Position numbers and translations under genes: made by a program. 52,093 nucleotides of DNA. Source: JAJTFW01 sp964534995 (GTDB lineage Bacteria; Bacteroidota; Bacteroidia; AKYH767-A; OLB10). The notes under the pieces were generated by a model that made no database searches, was not told where the DNA came from, and saw nothing but the letters and a program-made list of their open reading frames with translations. This document shows positions 8,753-17,524 of this stretch, one piece after another (position 1 is the first letter of the stretch; each line of letters starts with the position of its first letter). The DNA is taken from positions 1-52,093 of the forward strand of contig CAZHSC010000017.1 in the NCBI GenBank assembly GCA_964534995.1. Direction: 5' to 3'.

Positions 8753-8962
8753 ATGAAACAGTCCATCGTTAAGGACCTTACCACGGATGAAATCCGTGAA
8801 AAGATAAAAGAAGAACGCGCAGGCTATATCAAAATGAAAATGGCCCACGCTGTTTCTCCTGTCGAAAACCCGATGAAGCTCCGTGCTTCCCGTCGTGCCA
8901 TCGCGCGCCTCGAAACAGAGTTCCGTAAACGTACGACTCAAACCCCATCTGCTGAAAAATGA
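8753..8962 (+). CDS. rpmC: 50S ribosomal protein L29
   Basis: L29 (69 aa) is a two-helix protein beside L23 at the tunnel exit. The sequence is helix-rich, with the expected LRASRRAIARLETEFRKR second helix. Its stop codon overlaps the rpsQ start (ATGA at 8959-8962), indicating translational coupling. Confidence 0.94.
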   Translation: MKQSIVKDLTTDEIREKIKEERAGYIKMKMAHAVSPVENPMKLRASRRAIARLETEFRKRTTQTPSAEK

Positions 8963-9222
8963 TCATGGAAGAAAGAGGATTAAGAAAAGAACGGATTGGT
9001 ATTGTTACCGGTACCAAAATGAATAAATCCATCGTGGTTTCGGTAGAAGCCCGGGAGAAACACCCTATGTACGGTAAGTTCATCAAGAAAACCAAGAAGT
9101 TCATGGCACATGATGAAAAGAACGAATGTGGCGTGGGTGACACAGTTAAAATCATGGAAACACGGCCATTGAGTAAGCTGAAACGCTGGCGCATGGTTGA
9201 GATTATAGAAAAAGCGAAATAA
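8959..9222 (+). CDS. rpsQ: 30S ribosomal protein S17
   Basis: S17 (87 aa) is a primary 16S rRNA binder with an OB fold. KERIGIVTGTKMNKSIVVSVE and the C-terminal ETRPLSKLKRWRMVEI fit the family. The start is either the ATG at 8959, overlapping the rpmC stop, or the ATG at 8965, which would begin MEERGLRKE. The overlap makes 8959 plausible but the sequence does not decide between them. Confidence 0.95.
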   Translation: MIMEERGLRKERIGIVTGTKMNKSIVVSVEAREKHPMYGKFIKKTKKFMAHDEKNECGVGDTVKIMETRPLSKLKRWRMVEIIEKAK

Positions 9223-9268
9223 TCTGTATCCTTCCCGCAAGGAAGAACACAATCATCAACAAGATAAA

Positions 9269-9637
9269 ATGATACAGCAAGAGTCAAGGCTCGTAGTAGC
9301 CGATAACAGTGGTGCCAAAGAGGTACTTTGCATCCGTGTGCTTGGAGGAACAGGCAAACGCTATGCTTCCCTGGGTGATAAAATTGTAGTGACCGTGAAA
9401 AACGCACTTCCTTCAGGAAATGTGAAGAAAGGAACGGTGTCTAAAGCAGTTGTTGTGCGTGTTAATAAGGAGGTTCGTCGCGATGATGGCTCTTATATAC
9501 GCTTCGATGACAACGCAGTGGTGTTGCTGAATAACCAGGATGAATTACGCGGCACCCGTATTTTCGGCCCCGTAGCACGTGAATTGCGTGAAAAACAATT
9601 TATGAAAATTGTATCCCTAGCCCCGGAGGTGCTCTAA
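9269..9637 (+). CDS. rplN: 50S ribosomal protein L14
   Basis: L14 (122 aa) forms an inter-subunit bridge and is the docking site for the silencing factor RsfS. MIQQESRLVVADNSGAKEVLCI and the C-terminal GTRIFGPVARELREKQFMKI are near-invariant family segments. Length is exactly typical. Confidence 0.98.
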   Translation: MIQQESRLVVADNSGAKEVLCIRVLGGTGKRYASLGDKIVVTVKNALPSGNVKKGTVSKAVVVRVNKEVRRDDGSYIRFDDNAVVLLNNQDELRGTRIFGPVARELREKQFMKIVSLAPEVL

Positions 9638-9642
9638 AAGAA

Positions 9643-9969
9643 ATGGAACGTAAAAAGAATAAACAGCAAAAACTCCATATCCGCAAAGGTGACCTCGTGA
9701 AGGTTCTCAGCGGTGATTCAAAAGGCCAGCAGGGTAAGGTACTGGAAATGTTGCCGGATGACCGTTTGGCCATCGTCGAAAAAGTAAATATGATTTCCAG
9801 ACATACCCGTCCCAATGCGAAGAATTCACAGGGTGGAATTGTGAAACAGGAAGCTCCTGTTCGTATTTCCAAACTGATGGTGATTGATCCCGCTACAGGG
9901 AAGCCGGGTCGTGTAGGCCGGAAGTTGGAGGACGGAAAACTCGTTCGTTATGTTAAAACCAAGAAATAA
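9643..9969 (+). CDS. rplX: 50S ribosomal protein L24
   Basis: L24 (108 aa) starts 50S assembly. The KOW motif is seen at HIRKGDLVKVLSGDSKGQQGKVLE, and the C-terminus contains the GRVGRK segment. The start follows the rplN stop by 5 bp. The N-terminal MERKKNKQQKL is strongly basic. Confidence 0.96.
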   Translation: MERKKNKQQKLHIRKGDLVKVLSGDSKGQQGKVLEMLPDDRLAIVEKVNMISRHTRPNAKNSQGGIVKQEAPVRISKLMVIDPATGKPGRVGRKLEDGKLVRYVKTKK

Positions 9970-9970
9970 C

Positions 9971-9990
9971 AGGGGAGGGAAAAAAATATG
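9971..9990 (+). promoter_or_regulatory. Shine-Dalgarno-like purine run before rplE
   Basis: AGGGGAGGG at 9971-9979 lies about 8-9 nt before the rplE ATG at 9988, an almost ideal Shine-Dalgarno arrangement. The other genes of this cluster have AT-rich, SD-free leaders, as is usual in Bacteroidota, where the 16S anti-SD is largely sequestered. The site is therefore unusual for its setting. Confidence 0.55.
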
Positions 9991-10545
9991 AAGTACGAAC
10001 CACGCCTGAAAACAAAATACCGCAATGAGGTTGTTAAATCTCTTCGCGATAAGTTTCAGTATAAAAGTGTGATGCAGGTTCCGCGTCTTACAAAAATTTG
10101 TATCAACCAGGGACTGGGAGATGCGGTTTCTGATAAAAAGATCATCGAATCTGCGATCCATGAAATGTCAACCATTACCGGACAGAAAGCAGTGGCTACC
10201 AAGTCGCGTAAGGACATTTCTAATTTCAAGTTAAGGGCAGGTGTTCCTATCGGAGCCCGTGTTACCCTGCGTGGTGACAGGATGTACGAATTCCTCGATC
10301 GCCTGGTGGCTGTTGCTTTGCCCCGCATCCGCGATTTCCGTGGTGTGAATGACAAAGGTTTCGACGGCCGCGGTAACTATACCCTTGGCGTTACCGAACA
10401 AATCATTTTCCCGGAAATTGATATTGATAAAGTGAATAAAATCCAGGGAATGGATATCACCTTCGTGACCACTGCCGAAAAGGACAATGAGGCACTCGAA
10501 CTGTTAAAAGAATTTGGAATTCCATTCCGGAATCAAACAAAATAA
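9988..10545 (+). CDS. rplE: 50S ribosomal protein L5
   Basis: L5 (185 aa) binds 5S rRNA and contacts P-site tRNA. The conserved ICINQGLGDAV, AGVPIGARVTLRG and FPEIDIDKVNKIQGMDITF segments are present. It is the one gene in the cluster preceded by a strong SD-like purine run. Confidence 0.98.
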   Translation: MKYEPRLKTKYRNEVVKSLRDKFQYKSVMQVPRLTKICINQGLGDAVSDKKIIESAIHEMSTITGQKAVATKSRKDISNFKLRAGVPIGARVTLRGDRMYEFLDRLVAVALPRIRDFRGVNDKGFDGRGNYTLGVTEQIIFPEIDIDKVNKIQGMDITFVTTAEKDNEALELLKEFGIPFRNQTK

Positions 10546-10556
10546 TCTGTCGAACG

Positions 10557-10826
10557 ATGTCAAAAGAATCGATCAAGGCGCGCGAGTTGAAGCGCATACG
10601 CATGGTAGAAAAGTTTGCTGAGAAGCGCAAAGAGCTGAAAGAAGCCGGCGATTACACAGCACTGCAGAAGTTGCCTAAAAACTCCTGCCCTACACGAGTG
10701 AGAAACCGTTGTAAACTTACCGGTCGCCCCCGTGGTTATATCCGTCAGTTCGGAATTTCACGCGTGATGTTCAGAAAACTTGCCCTCGAAGGGAAAATCG
10801 CCGGTGTAACAAAAGCCAGCTGGTAA
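10557..10826 (+). CDS. rpsN: 30S ribosomal protein S14, zinc-free type
   Basis: S14 (89 aa) sits in the 30S head. It belongs to the longer, zinc-independent class: the CxxC...CxxC zinc ribbon of the short form is absent, and the C-terminal RNRCKLTGRPRGYIRQFGIS is retained. No second paralog is visible in the window. Confidence 0.97.
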   Translation: MSKESIKARELKRIRMVEKFAEKRKELKEAGDYTALQKLPKNSCPTRVRNRCKLTGRPRGYIRQFGISRVMFRKLALEGKIAGVTKASW

Positions 10827-10867
10827 TATCCGGGTTTAATCAATAAATAAAAAGAATTAACTAGTCC

Positions 10868-11269
10868 ATGTATACCGATCCAATAGCCGATTACTTAACC
10901 CGTATCAGAAATGCGGTAAAAGCAAATCACCGTGTAGTGGAAGTTCCTGCGTCAAATATGAAAAAGGAAATGACAAAGATCCTCTTTGACAAAGGCTTTA
11001 TTTCAAATTACAAGTTTGAAGATACAGAAAACAAACAGGGCAATATAAAGATCGCGCTGAAATATAATGCCGTGACCAAACTGCCGGCAATATCTTCCAT
11101 CCGCCGTATCTCTAAACCCGGATTGCGTAAGTATGTAAAAGCTGACCGTATCCCCAGGGTTATCAATGGCCTTGGTATTGCTATCGTTTCTACATCACGT
11201 GGCCTGATGACAGATAAGGAGGCCCGGCAGATGAATGTAGGAGGTGAAGTAATCTGTTTCGTTTATTAA
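10868..11269 (+). CDS. rpsH: 30S ribosomal protein S8
   Basis: S8 (133 aa) binds the central domain of 16S rRNA and in E. coli also represses the spc operon. MYTDPIADYLTRIRNA and the C-terminal GIAIVSTSRGLMTDKEARQ are diagnostic. No S8-type leader was identified upstream of rplE. Confidence 0.97.
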   Translation: MYTDPIADYLTRIRNAVKANHRVVEVPASNMKKEMTKILFDKGFISNYKFEDTENKQGNIKIALKYNAVTKLPAISSIRRISKPGLRKYVKADRIPRVINGLGIAIVSTSRGLMTDKEARQMNVGGEVICFVY

Positions 11270-11292
11270 AATAAAAAAATTACGACGATAAA

Positions 11293-11847
11293 ATGTCACG
11301 CGTAGGAAAAAACCCGATCAATATACCCAGTGGGGTACAGATTAATGTAAATGGCCGTGAGGTATCTGTAAAAGGTCCTAAAGGCACGCTTACCCAGTCT
11401 GTAGAAGATGGAATCGAAGTCAACATTGAAGGCAATCAGGTGGTACTGAGCCGCGCTACCGAGCAAAAGCGTCACCGCGCGCTCCATGGTTTATACCGTG
11501 CCCTCATCAATAACATGGTGGTGGGTGTATCAACCGGCTTTAAAGTGGAACAGGAACTGGTAGGGGTGGGTTACCGTGCCTCCAACCAGGGTAATATGCT
11601 GGATATGGTGCTGGGTTATTCCCACCATGTGGTGTTTGAACTTCCCTCCGAAATTAAGGTGGCTACCCGCCAGGATAAAGGGCAGAATCCTATCATTACT
11701 CTGGAAAGCCACGATAAACAACTATTGGGACAGGTGGCTGCCAAGATCCGCTCACTGCGTGTACCTGAGCCATACAAAGGAAAAGGAATCAAGTTTGTTG
11801 GTGAGCAATTGCGCAGGAAAGCCGGTAAGTCAGCCTCTAAGAAATAA
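11293..11847 (+). CDS. rplF: 50S ribosomal protein L6
   Basis: L6 (184 aa) is a two-domain protein near the factor-binding site. SRVGKNPINIPSGV and the C-terminal PEPYKGKGIKFVGEQLRRKAGK are characteristic. Length is normal. Confidence 0.98.
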   Translation: MSRVGKNPINIPSGVQINVNGREVSVKGPKGTLTQSVEDGIEVNIEGNQVVLSRATEQKRHRALHGLYRALINNMVVGVSTGFKVEQELVGVGYRASNQGNMLDMVLGYSHHVVFELPSEIKVATRQDKGQNPIITLESHDKQLLGQVAAKIRSLRVPEPYKGKGIKFVGEQLRRKAGKSASKK

Positions 11848-11877
11848 AATTAATTAACCGAAAATTTACGGTTTGTC

Positions 11878-12231
11878 ATGCAAGAACAAAAAATAATCCG
11901 ACGCTCCAAGATACGTAACCGTATCCGTAAAGCTATCAAAGGAACTGCAGAACGTCCGAGACTCTCTGTGTTTCGTAGTAATAAGGCCATTTATGCTCAG
12001 GTAATTGATGATATCAAAGGAGTAACCATTGTAGCCGCTTCATCCCGCGAAAGTGGTGTGGATGTGAAAACCAATAAGGTGGAACAAGCGGTGGCTGTGG
12101 GAAAAATCCTGGCTGAAAAGGCAAAAGCCGCAGGCGTTTCTTCTGTGGTGTTTGACCGTGGTGGATATCTGTATCATGGAAGGGTGAAAGCCCTTGCGGA
12201 TGGTGCACGTGAAGCAGGCTTACAATTTTAA
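11878..12231 (+). CDS. rplR: 50S ribosomal protein L18
   Basis: L18 (117 aa) attaches 5S rRNA to the 50S subunit. RPRLSVFRSNKAIYAQVIDD and the terminal FDRGGYLYHGRVKALADGARE are standard. It lies between rplF and rpsE in the usual spc order. Confidence 0.97.
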   Translation: MQEQKIIRRSKIRNRIRKAIKGTAERPRLSVFRSNKAIYAQVIDDIKGVTIVAASSRESGVDVKTNKVEQAVAVGKILAEKAKAAGVSSVVFDRGGYLYHGRVKALADGAREAGLQF

Positions 12232-12258
12232 TATGAACCGATAGTTACGAAATATCAA

Positions 12259-12774
12259 ATGATTCAGAACAGTAAACGCGTAAAGTCAACCGATACAGAA
12301 CTGCACGACAAACTCGTGGCGGTAAACCGTGTTACCAAAGTGACCAAAGGTGGTCGCGCATTCGGCTTCGCCGCCATCGTGGTGGTGGGAGATGAAAAAG
12401 GGGTGGTAGGCCATGGCCTTGGGAAAGCTAAGGAAGTAACCGATGCGGTAACAAAAGCCATTGACGACGCAAAGAAAAACCTGGTTCGTATTCCCCTCCG
12501 GAAAGGTACCGTCCCTCACGAGCAGGAAGGTAAATTCGGCGGAGCACGCGTATTCCTCAAACCCGCCGCTCCAGGAACAGGAGTAATTGCAGGAGGTGCG
12601 ATGCGTTCCGTACTGGAGAGCGTTGGCGTAACCGATGTACTTGCGAAATCCAAAGGGTCATCCAATCCTCATAATGTGGTGAAAGCTACCATTGATGCGT
12701 TGCTGAAAATGCGCGACGCCCGTGCTGTAGCACTGCAGAGAAATGTTGAAATCAGTAAAGTGTTTAACGGATAA
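12259..12774 (+). CDS. rpsE: 30S ribosomal protein S5
   Basis: S5 (171 aa) contributes to decoding fidelity and mRNA helicase activity at the entry tunnel. The N-terminal RVTKVTKGGRAFGF loop, a site of spectinomycin-resistance changes in other bacteria, looks normal. The C-terminal domain contains GTGVIAGGAMRSVLE. Confidence 0.98.
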   Translation: MIQNSKRVKSTDTELHDKLVAVNRVTKVTKGGRAFGFAAIVVVGDEKGVVGHGLGKAKEVTDAVTKAIDDAKKNLVRIPLRKGTVPHEQEGKFGGARVFLKPAAPGTGVIAGGAMRSVLESVGVTDVLAKSKGSSNPHNVVKATIDALLKMRDARAVALQRNVEISKVFNG

Positions 12775-12797
12775 ATTCCACTATCATCATTGCACCA

Positions 12798-12974
12798 ATG
12801 GCAAAGTTGTCAATTACTCAGATTAAAAGCGGAATCGACCGTTCCGAAGTTCAGAAACGTACGCTGAAAGCGCTCGGACTGACAATGAATAAAACCGTAG
12901 AAGTGGAAGCCACTCCTCAGATAAAAGGAATGGTTGCTAAAGTGAAGCACCTTGTACGTGTTATAGAGAATTAA
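12798..12974 (+). CDS. rpmD: 50S ribosomal protein L30
   Basis: This short frame encodes 58 aa beginning MAKLSITQIKSGIDRSEVQK and ending KVKHLVRVIEN. That is a full-length L30: two helices packed on a small sheet, with the family GLTMNKTVEVE segment in the middle. It occupies its usual place between rpsE and rplO. The ATG at 12798 and TAA at 12972 leave short spacers on both sides. Confidence 0.96.
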   Translation: MAKLSITQIKSGIDRSEVQKRTLKALGLTMNKTVEVEATPQIKGMVAKVKHLVRVIEN

Positions 12975-13009
12975 TTATCCAGCTGAACAAGAGAAATATT
13001 ACACAGATT

Positions 13010-13456
13010 ATGGATTTAAGCAATCTTAAGCCGGCAAAAGGTTCAACCAAGAACCGTAAACGCATTGCACGTGGATCTGGCTCAGGCCATGGCGGTACTT
13101 CTACCCGTGGACATAAAGGAGCAGGTTCCCGCAGCGGTAACAGCCGCAAAATAGGTTTTGAAGGTGGTCAGATGCCTTTGCAACGCCGTCTTCCGAAATT
13201 CGGCTTTAAAAATATTAACCGCGTAGAGTATGCAGGGATCAACCTGGATACACTTCAGCGTCTGGCGGAAGAACATGCGATTAGCAGCTTTGACAAGCAA
13301 GTGTTCATTGACCGCGGTTTGATTTCAAAAAATGAACTGGTGAAAATCCTCGGAAGGGGTGAGCTGAAAGCAAAAGTGGATGTTAAAGCGAATGCCTTTT
13401 CTGCTTCTGCCCGGGTCGCAATAGAAAAAGTGGGTGGTACAGCCTCAACCCTCTAA
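13010..13456 (+). CDS. rplO: 50S ribosomal protein L15
   Basis: L15 (148 aa) is a late 50S assembly protein with a long basic N-terminal extension. GSTKNRKRIARGSGSGHGGT and GFEGGQMPLQRRLPKFGF are diagnostic. secY begins 9 bp after its stop. Confidence 0.97.
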   Translation: MDLSNLKPAKGSTKNRKRIARGSGSGHGGTSTRGHKGAGSRSGNSRKIGFEGGQMPLQRRLPKFGFKNINRVEYAGINLDTLQRLAEEHAISSFDKQVFIDRGLISKNELVKILGRGELKAKVDVKANAFSASARVAIEKVGGTASTL

Positions 13457-13465
13457 AAAGAGCTT

Positions 13466-14827
13466 ATGAAGAACTTCATACAGACATTACAAAATATATT
13501 TAAAATCGAGGACCTTCGTTCCAGGATCCTGAATACACTGCTTTTCCTGCTGGTGTACCGTTTGGCAGCCCATGTGGTATTACCCGGTATCGACCCGACA
13601 CAACTGGCCGGCCTCCGTGCTCAAACCGAAGGTGGTATTCTTGGATTGCTGGATGCATTCTCCGGGGGCGCCTTCTCACAGGCTTCTGTGGTGGCCCTGG
13701 GTATCATGCCTTATATCTCCGCTTCTATCGTGGTTCAGTTGTTGGGAATAGCCGTTCCCTACTTCCAGAAATTACAGAAAGAAGGAGAAAGCGGCAGGAA
13801 GAAGCTGAATCAGATTACCCGTGTTCTTACTGTAATTGTGGTTATTTTCCAGGCTCCGGGTTACCTTATTAATCTCAAAACCCAGGCTCCGGGCGCGATC
13901 ATCGCTTATTCAAATCCGGATATTATTTCTCCCGCATTTTTTATGTTTACCTCAACACTGATTATTGTAGCCGGAACGCTCTTTATCATGTGGCTCGGTG
14001 AACGTATCACAGAGAAGGGTATTGGAAACGGCATTTCCCTGATCATCATGACTGGTATTATTGCACGCCTTCCATTCGCTCTGCGCGACGAGTTCCTTTC
14101 GCGTCTGAATGAGCAGGGAGGTGGTTTGGTAATATTCCTGATTGAAATGGTGGCTTTGTTTGCAGTGGTGGTATCCGTAATTCTCCTGGTTCAGGGTACA
14201 AGGAAAATACCTGTACAGTTCGCCAAAAAAATTGTGGGCAACAAGCAATATGGAGGCGTACGTCAGTATATCCCCTTAAAAGTAAATGCGGCGGGCGTTA
14301 TGCCTATCGTATTCGCCCAGGCAATAATGTTTATTCCTGCATACATCGCGCAGTTCTTTCCGGAATCAGCTTCCTGGCAGGGCTTCGCTTCAAATATTAC
14401 CAACTTTACATCGCCCTTGTACAATATCGTATTCGCGGCACTGATTATTCTCTTTACGTACTTCTACACGGCAATTGCTGTTAATCCCAGCCAGATGGCC
14501 GATGATATGAAGAAAAACGGAGGATTTATTCCCGGAGTGAAACCCGGTCGTAAAACATCGGAATTCATCGATGATGTGATGTCAAAAATTACCTTACCCG
14601 GTTCCATATTCCTTGCGCTGGTGGCTATTCTGCCCACCTTTGCGAATCTGGCCGGTGTAAATTCAAATTTCGCTCAATTCTATGGTGGTACTTCCTTGCT
14701 CATCCTGGTGGGCGTGGTACTGGATACATTACAGCAAATAGAAAGTCATCTGCTGATGCGTCACTACGATGGCTTAATGAAATCGGGTAGGATTAAAGGC
14801 CGGACCGCTGTAGGTGCAACCGCCTAG
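13466..14827 (+). CDS. secY: Preprotein translocase subunit SecY
   Basis: SecY (453 aa) is the channel of the general secretion pathway in the inner membrane. Ten hydrophobic segments can be followed, starting at ILNTLLFLLVYRLAAHVVLPGI. The plug-region LGIMPYISASIVVQLL and the cytoplasmic loop KPGRKTSEFIDDV are present. Its place between rplO and map is conserved, and the exported proteins encoded elsewhere in the window would pass through it. Confidence 0.98.
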   Translation: MKNFIQTLQNIFKIEDLRSRILNTLLFLLVYRLAAHVVLPGIDPTQLAGLRAQTEGGILGLLDAFSGGAFSQASVVALGIMPYISASIVVQLLGIAVPYFQKLQKEGESGRKKLNQITRVLTVIVVIFQAPGYLINLKTQAPGAIIAYSNPDIISPAFFMFTSTLIIVAGTLFIMWLGERITEKGIGNGISLIIMTGIIARLPFALRDEFLSRLNEQGGGLVIFLIEMVALFAVVVSVILLVQGTRKIPVQFAKKIVGNKQYGGVRQYIPLKVNAAGVMPIVFAQAIMFIPAYIAQFFPESASWQGFASNITNFTSPLYNIVFAALIILFTYFYTAIAVNPSQMADDMKKNGGFIPGVKPGRKTSEFIDDVMSKITLPGSIFLALVAILPTFANLAGVNSNFAQFYGGTSLLILVGVVLDTLQQIESHLLMRHYDGLMKSGRIKGRTAVGATA

Positions 14828-14847
14828 TGTGAGATAAAGAGGATAAA

Positions 14848-15669
14848 ATGAGCGCGGGTACTATAGTGTACAAAACAGAAGAGGAGATTGATTTTATCCG
14901 GAAGAGTTCTTTACTTGTTGGCAAGACTTTGGCAGAGGTAGCCCGTCATCTGAAACCCGGTATTACTACGGGAGAGATGGATGCAATAGCGGAAAAGTTT
15001 ATCCGTGACCACAATGCCGTTCCTTCGTTTAAAAATTACCACGGTTACAAGCATACGCTCTGTATATCGGTAAATGAAGAAATAGTGCATGGAATCCCCG
15101 GTAAAAGAGTGATTGTGGATGGCGATGTGGTATCGGTCGATTGTGGGGTGTATATGAATGGCTTTCACGGCGATTCGGCCTACACCTTCCCGGTGGGAGA
15201 AGTAAGCGATGAAGTATTGCAATTGCTTCGCGTTACAAAGACTTCACTCTATCAGGGAATAGCGAAAGCCCGGAATGGTAACAGAGTGGGCGATATCAGC
15301 GCGGCGATTCAGACCTATGCGGAATCATTCGGATATGGTGTTGTGCGGGAGTTGGTGGGACATGGTATCGGTGCCAGTCTTCACGAAAAACCGGAAGTGG
15401 CGAATTATGGAAAGAAGGGGTCCGGACCACTGCTGAGAAAAGGAATGACGATAGCTATTGAACCCATGATCAATATGGGAACAAGGCAAATCCGTCAGAT
15501 GAGTGATGGATGGACGGTGATTACCTTCGATAAGAAACCCGCCGCGCATTTCGAACACACCATCGCAATTACGGATGGTGAACCGGAAATCCTGAGTTCC
15601 TTCGAAGTCATTGAACTTGCCATAGCAGAAAATAGTTACATCACAGAAAAAATAGCAACACTCGCCTGA
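14848..15669 (+). CDS. map: Methionine aminopeptidase type I
   Basis: This enzyme (273 aa) removes the initiator methionine from nascent proteins. The five metal ligands of the pita-bread fold are visible as D98, D109, H172, E205 and E236, in SVDCG, FHGDSAYTF, GHGIG, IEPMIN and HFEHTIA. H81 of the HGIP motif is also present. No N-terminal zinc-finger extension is seen. It sits between secY and infA, as in many bacteria. Confidence 0.97.
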   Translation: MSAGTIVYKTEEEIDFIRKSSLLVGKTLAEVARHLKPGITTGEMDAIAEKFIRDHNAVPSFKNYHGYKHTLCISVNEEIVHGIPGKRVIVDGDVVSVDCGVYMNGFHGDSAYTFPVGEVSDEVLQLLRVTKTSLYQGIAKARNGNRVGDISAAIQTYAESFGYGVVRELVGHGIGASLHEKPEVANYGKKGSGPLLRKGMTIAIEPMINMGTRQIRQMSDGWTVITFDKKPAAHFEHTIAITDGEPEILSSFEVIELAIAENSYITEKIATLA

Positions 15670-15673
15670 TATA

Positions 15674-15892
15674 ATGTCTAAGCAACCGGCTATCGAACAG
15701 GACGGCACGATAACAGAAGCCCTCTCCAATGCGACCTTCCGCGTGGAGCTGGAGAACGGACATGAAATCATTGCACATATCTCCGGAAAGATGCGGATGC
15801 ACTACATTAAAATTCTGCCCGGGGATAAAGTAAAAGTTGAAATGTCGCCTTACGATCTTACCAAAGGAAGAATTACCTACCGCTATAAATAA
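15674..15892 (+). CDS. infA: Translation initiation factor IF-1
   Basis: IF-1 (72 aa) is an OB-fold protein that blocks the ribosomal A site during initiation. EALSNATFRVELENGHEIIAHISGKMR and YDLTKGRITYRYK are the family core. It starts 4 bp after the map stop. Confidence 0.97.
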   Translation: MSKQPAIEQDGTITEALSNATFRVELENGHEIIAHISGKMRMHYIKILPGDKVKVEMSPYDLTKGRITYRYK

Positions 15893-15915
15893 TTGCTAAC
15901 GGGAAATATATTAAA

Positions 15916-16032
15916 ATGAAAGTACGCCCATCACTTAAAAAACGCAGCGCAGAATGCAAGATTGTGCGCCGTAAAGGTCGCTTGTATGTGATTAATAAAA
16001 AGAACCCGCGTTTTAAAATGCGCCAGGGATAG
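15916..16032 (+). CDS. rpmJ: 50S ribosomal protein L36, zinc-free type
   Basis: A 38-codon frame starts MKVRPSLKKRSAECKIVRRK and ends NPRFKMRQG. Only one of the usual zinc-binding residues remains (Cys14), so this is the C-minus form that does not need zinc, the common type in Bacteroidota. Its position between infA and rpsM is the classical one. Confidence 0.96.
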   Translation: MKVRPSLKKRSAECKIVRRKGRLYVINKKNPRFKMRQG

Positions 16033-16071
16033 TCTTTATATAGTTTAACCAAATAGAAATTACGTCAGATA

Positions 16072-16449
16072 ATGGCTCGTATATCTGGTATTGATTTACC
16101 AAAGAATAAAAGAGGTGAGATAGGTCTCACCTACATCTATGGCATTGGCAGAGCCTCTGCCCAGAAAATCCTCACTGAAGCCAATGTAGATTGGAACAAG
16201 AAAGTGCATGAATGGAATGATGATGATCTCAACAAGATCCGCTCCATCATTAATGAAGCTTTCAAAGTGGAGGGTGCGCTTCGTTCAGAAACACAGTTGA
16301 ACATCAAACGCCTGATGGATATCGGTTGCTACCGTGGTATCCGTCATCGTGTGGGCCTTCCGGTTCGTGGTCAGCGTACCAAGAACAATTGCCGCACACG
16401 TAAAGGAAAGCGTAAAACTGTTGCGAATAAGAAGAAGGTAACCAAATAA
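16072..16449 (+). CDS. rpsM: 30S ribosomal protein S13
   Basis: S13 (125 aa) bridges to the 50S subunit and contacts P-site tRNA through its basic C-terminal tail. ARISGIDLPKNKRGEIGLTYIYGIG and GIRHRVGLPVRGQRTKNNCRTRKG are diagnostic. Confidence 0.98.
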   Translation: MARISGIDLPKNKRGEIGLTYIYGIGRASAQKILTEANVDWNKKVHEWNDDDLNKIRSIINEAFKVEGALRSETQLNIKRLMDIGCYRGIRHRVGLPVRGQRTKNNCRTRKGKRKTVANKKKVTK

Positions 16450-16483
16450 TTAATTTAACAGCATAACATATTCGTATTGACCA

Positions 16484-16873
16484 ATGGCTAAACAAACAAA
16501 AGCCGTAAAAAAGAAGGTGGTGAAAGTGGAAGCAGCCGGTGAAGCCCACATTAATGCCACTTTTAACAACATTATCATCAGTCTGACCAACACCAGCGGA
16601 CAGGTGATATCCTGGGCATCGGCAGGTAAAATGGGTTTCAGGGGTTCAAAGAAGAACACTCCATATGCTGCCCAGTTAGCAGCAGCGGATTGCTCCAAAG
16701 TCGCTTATGAAGCCGGATTGCGCAAAGTAAAAGTGTTTGTAAAAGGACCTGGCTCCGGACGTGAGTCCGCTATCCGTACCATCCACAACTCCGGTGTTGA
16801 AGTGACCGAAATTGTGGATATCACGCCCATTCCTCACAATGGCTGCCGCCCCCCAAAGCGTCGCCGTATTTAA
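16484..16873 (+). CDS. rpsK: 30S ribosomal protein S11
   Basis: S11 (129 aa) lies on the 30S platform near the mRNA exit. The core HINATFNNIIISLTN, GFRGSKKNTPYAAQ and the C-terminal DITPIPHNGCRPPKRRRI are conserved. The N-terminus has a short Lys-rich extension. Confidence 0.98.
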   Translation: MAKQTKAVKKKVVKVEAAGEAHINATFNNIIISLTNTSGQVISWASAGKMGFRGSKKNTPYAAQLAAADCSKVAYEAGLRKVKVFVKGPGSGRESAIRTIHNSGVEVTEIVDITPIPHNGCRPPKRRRI

Positions 16874-16908
16874 TATTATTGGTCATAAAAAGAAATTAGC
16901 ATAATACA

Positions 16909-17514
16909 ATGGCAAGATACATAGGCCCCAAGACCAGAATCTCCCGTAAATTCCGCGAGCCGATTTATGGTCCTGATAAAAATTTCGAAAAGCGCAATTA
17001 CCCTCCGGGGCAACATGGTAACAGCAAGAAGCGCGCGAAGGTTTCTGAATATTCCACACAGTTGATGGAAAAGCAGAAAGTAAAATACATGTATGGTATC
17101 CTTGAGCGTCAGTTTGCGAAAATTTTCGACCGTGCCTCCCGGATGGAAGGTATCACCGGCGAGAACCTGCTGAAACTTATTGAATCCCGACTGGACAATG
17201 TGGTTTTCCGTCTTGGCCTCGCGCCCAGCCGCTCCGGTGCACGTCAGTTGGTATCACATCGGCATGTTACCGTTAACGGTAAACTGGTAAACATCCCGTC
17301 TTATACGCTGCGTGCAGGTGACGTGGTAGCAGTGCGTGAGAAATCCAAGTCCCTTGAGTCAATTAATAACGCCCTCGCTTCACGTATGGGTAAGTACAGC
17401 TGGCTCGAATGGGATGGAAGCAAGATGAGCGGTAAGTTTATCAATCCTCCCGCCCGCGAAGAATTGACAGAAAATATCAAGGAGCAACTCATCGTTGAAT
17501 TGTACTCTAAGTAA
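16909..17514 (+). CDS. rpsD: 30S ribosomal protein S4
   Basis: S4 (201 aa) starts 30S assembly and in E. coli represses the alpha operon. ARYIGPKTRISRKFREPIYG and the S4 domain SRLDNVVFRLGLAPSRSGARQLVSH are typical. It lacks the N-terminal Cys cluster of zinc-binding S4 forms. The spacer to rpoA can fold into alternative hairpins (17525-17552). Confidence 0.97.
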   Translation: MARYIGPKTRISRKFREPIYGPDKNFEKRNYPPGQHGNSKKRAKVSEYSTQLMEKQKVKYMYGILERQFAKIFDRASRMEGITGENLLKLIESRLDNVVFRLGLAPSRSGARQLVSHRHVTVNGKLVNIPSYTLRAGDVVAVREKSKSLESINNALASRMGKYSWLEWDGSKMSGKFINPPAREELTENIKEQLIVELYSK

Positions 17515-17524
17515 TTCCCTGAAT

